From: an uncultured Bacilli bacterium
GTDB lineage: Bacteria > Bacillota_I > Bacilli_A > RF39 > UBA660
Assembly (NCBI GenBank): GCA_947629315.1
Contig: CANRDB010000001.1
Span: 68,829-132,828 of the forward strand
Length of the DNA stretch: 64,000 nt
Reading direction: 5' to 3'
The translations under genes were made by a program, and so were the position numbers. Under the pieces are notes generated by a model that saw nothing but the letters and a program-made list of their open reading frames with translations, did no database searches and had not been told where the DNA came from. Shown here one piece after another: positions 29,207 through 38,200 of this stretch. How positions within the stretch are numbered: position 1 is the first letter of the stretch; every line of letters begins with the position of its first letter.

Positions 29207-29219
29207 GAAAAGAGGTATT

Positions 29220-29501
29220 ATGAATATTATTAAAATAGAAAAACGTGCAGTGAATGATAATCATCATATAAAACAGGAGGAAAAACGTTTGTCTGAAAGC
29301 AACAAAACAAAAAGTTATGAGCAAATCTATGAAGAAGCAGTTTTAAAATTAGAATATTATAAAAAGCATTGGGAAGAATTAACAAAAGATGCTAATGCAG
29401 AACAATTACGACAATTGTCCATTGAACTTCAAAAAATACAAATGGTTATAGATGTAGACCTCCTATTGAGACAAATTCAAAAGCGATGGAAATCTTACTA
29501 A
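29220..29501 (+). CDS. hypothetical protein, operon partner of metallopeptidase
   Basis: 93-aa ORF 13 bp downstream, predicted helical; terminator AAGGG-N9-CCCTTTTTT follows. Confidence 0.6.
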   Translation: MNIIKIEKRAVNDNHHIKQEEKRLSESNKTKSYEQIYEEAVLKLEYYKKHWEELTKDANAEQLRQLSIELQKIQMVIDVDLLLRQIQKRWKSY

Positions 29502-29569
29502 TAACAAGAAAAAACGAAGGGCTTTTCAGTCCCTTTTTTGTATCTACTACTAAATGATACTTCATATTT

Positions 29570-29647
29570 GACCAAGTATATACTTTTGAGTATAATGTTT
29601 CATGAAAGAAAGGTCCCACTGTTAATCAGAGGGGCTTTCTTTTTTAT
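29570..29647 (+). ncRNA. candidate minimal transcription unit (promoter immediately followed by terminator hairpin)
   Basis: TTGACC (29570-29575), 17-bp spacer, TATAAT (29593-29598), then AAGAAAG-G-TCCC...GGGG-CTTTCTT-TTTT hairpin starting at about +1 to +5. Confidence 0.5.
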
Positions 29648-29771
29648 ACCTAAAAAGGTATTAATTGATATCTTTTTCTTCATTTAATTTTTCTAATTCT
29701 TTTTCTTTCATCTTTCAATATTTTTTTGAACAAAATAAAAACCCTTTAAAATAAAGGGATAATAACCAACA

Positions 29772-30117
29772 TGGTGGAGGCGATGAGATTTGCACTCATG
29801 TCCGAAAGAGCCAACTCTTAAACGTCTACAAGTTTAGTTAGATAGTTCATGTCCTTAGAACGTTGGTACCTAACAACCCATTCTAAGCAAGATTATCAAA
29901 ATTCATAATTACTTATAATCATCATCATTATATATCCCACTCATAATGAGCCTCAAGACTTACCTTGTGGGAGAAAGTAAGAGTGAAGCAGCCTTCTAAA
30001 AAATTAAGCGAAAGCTAATTGATTTCTACTGTTTCCAGTTATTTTTGGTTTGTACGTAACGTGTACCTCCGACTTGCAGTCTAAGCACCAACTAATCCGT
30101 CGAAACTAGACGCCCCC
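29772..30117 (-). ncRNA. ssrA: transfer-messenger RNA (tmRNA)
   Basis: Minus strand 5' GGGGGCGTCTAGTTTCGACGGATTAGTTGG..., tag frame ending ...NQLAFA*, 3' GAGTTGGCTCTTTCGGACATGAGTGCAAATCTCATCGCCTCCACCA; 5'/3' acceptor pairing GGGGGCG/CGCCUCC. Confidence 0.96.
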
Positions 30118-30187
30118 ATGTGAAAGAATTATATCATAACTATCATAAAAATGCAAACTAAAAAGAGATAGAATTTCTATCTCTTCC

Positions 30188-32797
30188 CTATTCTAATTCT
30201 TCAAAGATTCTCTTATCGAATTTATATAACTTACTAGATTTAGTAGCATGATAGTACTTTCCACTGGTCTCTGTGGCAATAGTTTGTAATTGTTCTTCAT
30301 TAATATCATTATCGCTACCTAAACCAATTGTTAAGATACGAATATTTCGTTTGTTTGCCATTTCTATTAATTCTTCATAAGATTTACCATCATATCTATT
30401 ATCTATACCGTCAGTTAAGAACACGATATATCTTCTTACATCTGTACGAGAAGTGAATAAAGATAATGCTTTTTCAATACCTGCACGACCATTCGTTCCA
30501 GAATCACTACCATAACCATCATCATTCGTAATATTAAAGATATCGGTAACTAAAATTTTACGATCTACATTTTTATTGCTTAATCCATCGTTTACCACTT
30601 TAGCATTTCCGGCAAAAGTAATAAGCGCTACATTGGCATCATTATCTAAAGAAGCTAGAACATTACTAATAATTTGCTTACGAATATCATCTGGATCACT
30701 ACTATCCATACTTTCAGAGATATCCATGACAAAGACAATCTCAGATTCTTTGGCATTAGACTGATCAATCTTTGATAAGGAAGCATTAAAGTCTAAAGTA
30801 TCTGCTGTTAAATAAATGTCCTTTTCTTCCGTCTTATATTTTCCTTTTTCAAAACTGATTATATAATCTGTAGCAGGTAAATTTTCAAATTTGTATTCTC
30901 CGTTGGCATTCGTTGTTGTTTCATAGTTTACATAAGCGTTTAACTTATGAATAGCAGTAACGGTTACTCCTTCTAAGGCCTCATGAGAATTTCCATCTTC
31001 TACCTTTCCAGATAGAACAGCCGTATCAAGAGCAAGCATATTAGTTTCCACAAAAGCATCTGTAATAATCTTTATTTTATCTTCAGCAAGTCCTAAAGAT
31101 TTAGCGCTTTGAATGACTGCTAAAGCACAATCCTCAAAGTCAGAAGTGGAAGTCATAAGGAATAAAGAATTGTAATATACTTGTGCCATTTCATCTTTAT
31201 CTTTAAAGGCACCATCTTCATACATTTTATAAGCAGCATAATTAGAAACACCAGAATTAATATGAACTCCACCGTTATCATAATCTGTCCAAACAGAGAG
31301 TGGACTACCTGCCGCTGCTGCTCTTTTCATTAAGTCTGTACGCCATTCTTCTGTATAGGTTTCTTCATCTGTTGGGAAAAAGAACTTTCCATCTTTCTTA
31401 AATGGATCTCCATACTTATTTGGATCCGTCATATCACGAATTTCTTCAACGCTTTCACCTAGTTGGAAATTCTTATTTTCAATGATACTACCAAAAATGT
31501 CAGCATAACTTTCATTGAGGGCACCAGACTCCCCTTTATACTCTAACCCAGCTGTATATTCGACAACACCATGAGTAAACTCATGCGCTATGACGTCAAG
31601 AGCGATGGACATTGGCATTCCATTATGTGAACCAATATAGAAAGGTCCTGATACATAAGAAGCATTGAACCATTCATTATCCTTACTGCTTCCTTGAAGG
31701 GCATTTTGTCCAACTCCAATATTAACAACTATTTTTCCACCATTGTTATCAAATGATTTTCTACCTAATTTATCTTGATAATAATCATATACATAAGCGA
31801 AATTAGCCATCGTCGAAACAGCATTTTGTATTTTATCAGCAGAATCATAACCAACAATCGCACCGGTACCATTAAAAATTGGATATGCTAAAGTGCCATC
31901 TTTCATGACACCTCTTATTGGCACTTGTGAAAGGTTGTTATGATATAAATAATATAGTAAATTTCCCCACTTAACATCTTCTTTGCTACCAAAATCCATT
32001 CCTACCGAATAAGCATCAATAATTTGAATATTTCGACTGGTATCATAAAAGGAATAAATTTCTCCACTTTGTTCAAGATTAATCGTATATTCCTTACCAT
32101 CTGCACCTACACCTTTATATTCTGTTGCAGCTGCATTATTCGCAATAGTATCAACAATACTACCATCTTTACCAGAGATAAAGATTAATTCACTACCATT
32201 TAAATCCATAACTTTAAACATATAAGTTAGGTATGGTTGGTCCTCTTTAATATAAATATATTTTTTAGACTCTAAGATTTCGTAATTCTCACCAAAACGG
32301 TTCGTTAAAGTCTCTTTGGCAGTTTCTTCACTCGTAGAATAATAAGTTGAAAGAGAAAGTTTAGGGAAATAATTTCCACTAAGAGAAGTTACTTTATTCT
32401 CTTTATCAACAGCTACTACAATCTCATGACCATAGACTTCGATATTACTATATTTTTGTCTTAGTTTATAATATGTAAAATCTTTATTGGCATTCGTTGT
32501 TAAAATGTTAAATTCTCTTTGTGGATCTGTAAATCCATACATTTCACTAACTTCATCAAGAGCTTCAAATACATCTTCTTCAGAATCTACCTTTGTTCTA
32601 ACAACAGAACCATCTATATACTTTGGTGTACCATTCGTACGATTTAATACAATTTGAGGAACGGTAGTGGTTGTATCTTTGACATCCTTTTCTTCTTTTT
32701 TATCTTTCTTTAAGAATAAGAATGCTACTACAACAGCTACCACTACTAAAAGTACACCAAGAATGATTGCTAATACTTTTTTCTTATTTTTATTCAT
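30188..32797 (-). CDS. thermolysin-like (M4) metalloprotease fused to carboxypeptidase-regulatory-like and von Willebrand A domains
   Basis: VIAHEFTHGVVEYTAGLEYKGESGALNESYADIFG; FTP-like propeptide; SGKVEDGNSHEALEGVTVTAIHK...NANGEYKFENLPATDYIISFEKGKY; EIVFVMDISESMDSSD MIDAS. Confidence 0.92.
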   Translation of the reverse strand: MNKNKKKVLAIILGVLLVVVAVVVAFLFLKKDKKEEKDVKDTTTTVPQIVLNRTNGTPKYIDGSVVRTKVDSEEDVFEALDEVSEMYGFTDPQREFNILTTNANKDFTYYKLRQKYSNIEVYGHEIVVAVDKENKVTSLSGNYFPKLSLSTYYSTSEETAKETLTNRFGENYEILESKKYIYIKEDQPYLTYMFKVMDLNGSELIFISGKDGSIVDTIANNAAATEYKGVGADGKEYTINLEQSGEIYSFYDTSRNIQIIDAYSVGMDFGSKEDVKWGNLLYYLYHNNLSQVPIRGVMKDGTLAYPIFNGTGAIVGYDSADKIQNAVSTMANFAYVYDYYQDKLGRKSFDNNGGKIVVNIGVGQNALQGSSKDNEWFNASYVSGPFYIGSHNGMPMSIALDVIAHEFTHGVVEYTAGLEYKGESGALNESYADIFGSIIENKNFQLGESVEEIRDMTDPNKYGDPFKKDGKFFFPTDEETYTEEWRTDLMKRAAAAGSPLSVWTDYDNGGVHINSGVSNYAAYKMYEDGAFKDKDEMAQVYYNSLFLMTSTSDFEDCALAVIQSAKSLGLAEDKIKIITDAFVETNMLALDTAVLSGKVEDGNSHEALEGVTVTAIHKLNAYVNYETTTNANGEYKFENLPATDYIISFEKGKYKTEEKDIYLTADTLDFNASLSKIDQSNAKESEIVFVMDISESMDSSDPDDIRKQIISNVLASLDNDANVALITFAGNAKVVNDGLSNKNVDRKILVTDIFNITNDDGYGSDSGTNGRAGIEKALSLFTSRTDVRRYIVFLTDGIDNRYDGKSYEELIEMANKRNIRILTIGLGSDNDINEEQLQTIATETSGKYYHATKSSKLYKFDKRIFEELE

Positions 32798-34122
32798 TAC
32801 TTACTACCTCCACTTTTCACAACGGTATGTTGATACTCTCCTTCATACCACCATACACCAATCTTAATTTCCTGTAATCTTTTTGAGGTAAAACTTCCAC
32901 TACTAAATCTTAATATATAATAAGGTTGTCCAATTTTTCCTTTTTCACCAAAACTCCATACAAGAGAATCTTCATCTTGATAGAAAGTGCCATCTTCTTT
33001 TCCATATTTTTCAACAATTTCATCATATGTTAAATTATACTTTAAGAAATCATTAACCACTACATTAGACCCATCATAGAAATTCACTTTGACTAAGATA
33101 CTTTCATCATAAGTACAATCCTCATTCTTAGAACAATAAAGTGCTCCTAAGAATTTTGATTCATCATCATGATAGAAAGGATGAACAGAAATAGAATCAG
33201 AAACGATACGATCTTCATCTGTTAAATAATCATCTTGATAAGTATATCCTTTATCTTTATAAGTAGATGCAACATCTCCTAAATAAAAATCTTGACCATC
33301 GACGGTGAATTTTAAATAAGGACTTTTTTCAATATTGACAAGAACTTTCGCACGTTTTGAATCCCCATTATGAAGTAGGAAAAGAACGGCAACTACCACT
33401 ACTACAACAACTACTGCTGCTACACCAATCCATATCCATAATTTTTTCTTTTTATTAGCAACTGGCATTACAGGTTGTCCTTGTAAAACAGGAGCACCTG
33501 TTTCCATACCGTTCACTGGTAAGACTGGAGATACTACTTCCGTAGAAGCAACTGCAACAGGTGATTCTGTTGGAGTAACATTCTCTACAGGAGGAGTCAT
33601 CGTATCCATTACCGGAGTAACTTCATTTTCTACGGAAGGAACCATTGTATTATCCATTACTGGAACATTTTCGCTTTCAGTAGTAGATACGTTTGATACT
33701 TCTACTATATTTTCAGGTTTCTCATTTTTACTCTCAACTGCGTCTACGCTTGGTTTCTCTGAAGTCTCCTGTATTTCTTCTTCCGAAGCAGTTTCTTCTG
33801 GCAATTTTTCTTTTGATTTCTCTCCTTTGGAATTTGTTTTCTTTCCTTTACTAGTTTCCTTTGCCTTTTTCTTTTCTTCTGTTTCTTTTTGATTTTCCTC
33901 TTGAGAAAGTTCTTCTGGTTCTGTTGAAGTTTTATCTTTCAATACGGAAGATTCTTCCTTAACTTCATTTTTATTGCCACACTTTGGGCAAAAAGCTGCA
34001 CCAGCATCCATTTGCGCACCACATTTTCCACAAAAAGTTGGTTTTTCTGCTACTTTTGCTCCACACTTTGGGCAAAAAGTCGCACCAACATCCATTTGTG
34101 CGCCACATTTTCCACAAAACAT
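32797..34122 (-). CDS. double zinc-ribbon membrane protein
   Basis: Two near-identical MFCGKCGAQMDVGATFCPKCGAK / TFCGKCGAQMDAGAAFCPKCGNK motifs, acidic/Pro linker, TM WIWIGVAAVVVVVVVVAVLFLL, extracytoplasmic domain. Confidence 0.85.
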   Translation of the reverse strand: MFCGKCGAQMDVGATFCPKCGAKVAEKPTFCGKCGAQMDAGAAFCPKCGNKNEVKEESSVLKDKTSTEPEELSQEENQKETEEKKKAKETSKGKKTNSKGEKSKEKLPEETASEEEIQETSEKPSVDAVESKNEKPENIVEVSNVSTTESENVPVMDNTMVPSVENEVTPVMDTMTPPVENVTPTESPVAVASTEVVSPVLPVNGMETGAPVLQGQPVMPVANKKKKLWIWIGVAAVVVVVVVVAVLFLLHNGDSKRAKVLVNIEKSPYLKFTVDGQDFYLGDVASTYKDKGYTYQDDYLTDEDRIVSDSISVHPFYHDDESKFLGALYCSKNEDCTYDESILVKVNFYDGSNVVVNDFLKYNLTYDEIVEKYGKEDGTFYQDEDSLVWSFGEKGKIGQPYYILRFSSGSFTSKRLQEIKIGVWWYEGEYQHTVVKSGGSK

Positions 34123-34231
34123 ATTTTCCTCCTTACTGATAACTTAGTTGTTTACACTCTATATCATTACTTTCATTATAACATATTTTTCGATAGACAA
34201 AATAAAAAAAGAATAAAAAATAAATTCTTTT

Positions 34232-34450
34232 CTACTCTTTGAAACTTAGACGAACATTTTTAGTAAGAATATCACTATAAGAAAAGCACTTATAATTTCC
34301 GTTATCCTCCTCTATTAGAAAGATATTCGGAAACAATTGTTTCAAGATGCCATGATATTTTTCATATTTATTTCTTCCTAAACTGTACCGTATTTTAACA
34401 TTTTTTCCAACATATGGCTCTAATTTTTTTCTCATAAAACTACCATTCAT
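34232..34450 (-). CDS. veg: Veg family protein
   Basis: VGKNVKIRYSLGRNKYEKYHGILKQLFPNIFLIEEDNG...FSYSDILTKNVRLSF; adjacent to yabG as in Bacillus. Confidence 0.8.
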   Translation of the reverse strand: MNGSFMRKKLEPYVGKNVKIRYSLGRNKYEKYHGILKQLFPNIFLIEEDNGNYKCFSYSDILTKNVRLSFKE

Positions 34451-35226
34451 CTTGGATAACCCATGTACATCGTTCCTTTCGTCAAAATACCTCCTACACC
34501 ACTAGAACCATATTTCGTACTCTCAATAATATTCTTTAATTCAATATCTTTATTAATATCCGAAAGACTCATTTTAGCAGCGATAATTGCAGGATCTAAC
34601 GCATGAATATTAATCCTTTTCGGAGAAGAAGCAAAGTTAGCGCCCGCTTTAATCAATGCTTCATAATTGGATTGACAAGCACCCGCAATAATAATTAATT
34701 TCTCATGACTACTTTCATATCTTCTTGCTTCTTGAATGGCATCTACAAAGTGCATACTATTCTTATAGGCTTGGGAATCATGAATTCCCCCTTTTCTTTT
34801 ATAGTAAGCATCATGACCTGTAATCACGACAATATTCGGTTTATATTTTTCTAGTAGTTCATAAATCTTAGAAGCAATTACTTCTTCTTGTTCTACAATT
34901 CCTAAAGAGGCAATATTCATCTCTTCATAAAAATGGAGACATCGATCTAAATATTCCCTATCCCCATCAATATGCAATATCTTACCTGGTAAATAAAAAT
35001 ATTCGTCCCGTTCGATATCTTGTCGTTCTCTTATTCTCTCCTGAAAAACACTTTCTTCTTCAATATCTACTTTACCATCATATTTTTTTAAATCCTCTAA
35101 CGTACTATCTGCATAAAGTCGTACATTAATCCCTTTTAAATAATAGATATCTCCCTCTATATCCGTAATTTTAAAAATTAAATCGTTATCATGAGAATAT
35201 CGAGTAACCAAATCACCTATTTTCAT
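34447..35226 (-). CDS. yabG: sporulation peptidase YabG
   Basis: MKIGDLVTRYSHDNDLIFKITDIEGDIYYLKGINVRLYADSTLEDL...GKILHIDGDREYLDRCL...VVITGHDAYYKRKG...FASSPKRINIHALDPAIIAAK. Confidence 0.88.
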   Translation of the reverse strand: MKIGDLVTRYSHDNDLIFKITDIEGDIYYLKGINVRLYADSTLEDLKKYDGKVDIEEESVFQERIRERQDIERDEYFYLPGKILHIDGDREYLDRCLHFYEEMNIASLGIVEQEEVIASKIYELLEKYKPNIVVITGHDAYYKRKGGIHDSQAYKNSMHFVDAIQEARRYESSHEKLIIIAGACQSNYEALIKAGANFASSPKRINIHALDPAIIAAKMSLSDINKDIELKNIIESTKYGSSGVGGILTKGTMYMGYPR

Positions 35227-35291
35227 ATTGTCACCTAATACAATATATTCCTACTTTCTCTTTTTCATGCTATTTTCCCATCAAAAAAGTT

Positions 35292-38200
35292 CTAGTTTTC
35301 ACTAGAACCTTCTTGTTTTTTATAATAGAAAATTGTACTAATCATCACGATGATACTCATTATCAACATCATCATATATTTTGATCCTTCATCTAAAGTA
35401 TGTGGATTTTCAATATCTCTTTCATTGACAAAGAGAACTTCTGTAGTTTCTTCTACAAGAGTACCAGTATCATTAGTCGCAGTAGTTTGATAGTGATTCT
35501 TATTAGCTTCTTTTTCAATTACCTCATAAGTTGCCTCATATGGTAAATTTTCAAGAAGAATCTTTTGACCACCTTTCAATTGAACTGTGCCATGATAACT
35601 ACCATCCTCCATCTTGATAAATTCAATGAATCCATCTTCCTTACCAAATCCTTGATAAGGATATTGTTCTAATAGAGGATATCCCTCTTCTGGTGTAATA
35701 ATAATTTCAAAATTCCACTCTTTATTTTTCTCTGTACCATTTCCTTTTAATTGTTTTTCAAGAACTAAATTACGATTCGTATATTTCCAGTTTGTAAAGG
35801 TTACGGTTGGTGTTTCATCATACAATTCACCTACTGTATTGTCTGTATAAGAAGTAACATAGCCATCTTGATTTGCTTCTACTTCTTCCACAATATATTT
35901 AGTACCTTCTGGTAAATCCAACAACGTAATCGCTTCTCCGTCTTTTAGAAGAACTTCCGCTTCATAGTTTCCTACCGCATTCTTGGTTAATGATAGAGTT
36001 CCTTGTTCCACTGTCTTACCATCAACAATCGTCGTTTTTTGGTAAGAATATGTATCTGCAAGTTCTACTACTTTTGGTTGAATAAGGGTGATGTGAAAAT
36101 GCCATAAGCGTTCTTTCTCACCAAGATTTCCTTTCACGAATTTTTGAATCGTTAAATTTGTTTTTCCTAATTTTGTATTGGTGAAAGAAACTTCGGTTCC
36201 CTCTGCTGTTAATCGTCCAATCGTTCTACCATCAAATGTCGTAATATAACCATCTTGATCCGCTTCTAATTCAACGATTTTATATAGTGTTTCTTCTGGT
36301 AATCCTTGAATGGTAATTTTATCTCTATGTTTTAATTGAATAGTTCCCCTATAACTACCATCCCCATTAGAAGTAAGGGATAAGGTTCCAGAACGAGTTC
36401 CTGTATACTCATAAGAATCTTTTAAAGTTACATATTCAGCAGGAGTGAACGTAATCACAAAATTCCATTCTTTTTCTTTATCACCTGCTAAACCCGCTAC
36501 TATTTTCGAGATTGTCAAATCAACCTCAGATATTTTATGATTATCAAATACTAGGATAGCGGCAGCATCCTCTAAAATAGTTCCAGAGGTAGAAGCACTA
36601 ACTTTTGTCATATAATCTTCTTGATTTGCCTCTACTTCTTCTACTCCATAAATCGTTCCTACTGGAAGATTATAAAGAGTAATTCCTTGTCCATGTTTTA
36701 AAGTAATAATTCCTAAAACACTACCATCCTCTTGTGGTTCAAATGTCATTTCTGCATCTTCTGGAGCCTCTACTCCATCCAAAGTTGTCATTCCTTTGTA
36801 TGGATAGTTTTCTAAAAGAGTTTCTCCATCTTTAGGTTGTAAATGAATATAGAATGTCCACTCTTTTAGAAGATCCCCATCATTACCACTTACTTCTTTT
36901 GCAATGGTAAGTGTTTGATTTGGTAATTTAGTATTCGTGTATTTGATTGTGGTCGTTTCAGCTGTCACAATTCCTGATCGATTATCTGTCGAATGCGCTA
37001 AATAACCATCTTGATTTGCCTCTTGTTCAGTTACTGAATATTTTGTTCTTTCTGGTAAATCTTGAATCGTAATAGCCTGACCATGCTTCAAAGTAATCGT
37101 TGCTGTATAACTTCCATCATGATTATTGGTTAATTGTAAAGTACCATCTTTTGGAGGTTCTACTCCTGGAATGGTGGATTCTCCTACATATGGATAACTA
37201 TCTTCTAAAGAAATGCCATTTGCAGGAATCAACGTTATTTCAAACGTCCAATCTTTTGTAAAATCAAAATCTCCCTCTGTCAAATCAACGACTTCTTTTT
37301 CAATTCGTAAATTATGTCGTGACCATTTCGTATTCTTAAAGGTTACGGTTGTTTTTGGATCTACTAATTCTCCTGTACTATTCGTACTTTCCGTCATATA
37401 GCGGTCACTATTTGCTTCTTTTTCCACTACGGAATATTGTGTTCTTTCAGGAATATTGCGAATAGTAATCGTTTGACCATGGCGTAAAGTGATTGAACCA
37501 GTATAAGTACCATCCTTTTGATCCACTAACTTTAAGACACTATCTTGAGGATCTTCTACTCCTTCAATACTATGACCACCTGTATAAGGATATTCTGTTT
37601 CAAATTTAACATCGTCTGATGGAATAAACGTTATTTCAAATGTCCAATATTTATTGACATCTCCAGCCATTCCATCCACAATCTTTTTAATTTCTAACTG
37701 ATGACGAGAATATCTATTATTTACATAAGATATCTCAATTTGAAGATGATTTTCTAACACACCCTCTGTTTCACCAGTAATCGTTGTTTCATAACCATCT
37801 TGGTTCGCACCTCGCTCAACAACTTGATAACGCGTTCCTTCTGGTAAATCTTGAATCGTAATCGTTTCATTATGTTTAATAGAAACGGTTCCAAGATAAC
37901 TTCCATCTCCCTTAGGAGTTAGAGTCATCTCTCCTAATCCCTTAGAGCCAGTCGTTTGATAATGATCTGCTAATGTAACTCCCTCTTGTGGGATTAACGT
38001 GATATCAAATATCCACTCACGTTCTTGTTCTCCGGCATTTCCAGTAACTGTCTTACGAATCGTTAAATCATGCTCTGATAAGTTAGTATTCACAAACTCG
38101 ATTGTTTCATCTTCATCTACTATACCAGTATTATTGTCATCTGTAACAACCGTTGTATAACCATCCTCATTCGCACCTTCTTCGATAATCTCATAAGTGG

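Noticed and set aside
29571-30120. Possible CRISPR leader or repeat-rich region in the gap between genes
   Set aside because: No regularly spaced repeats; the gap is explained by a promoter-hairpin unit and ssrA.
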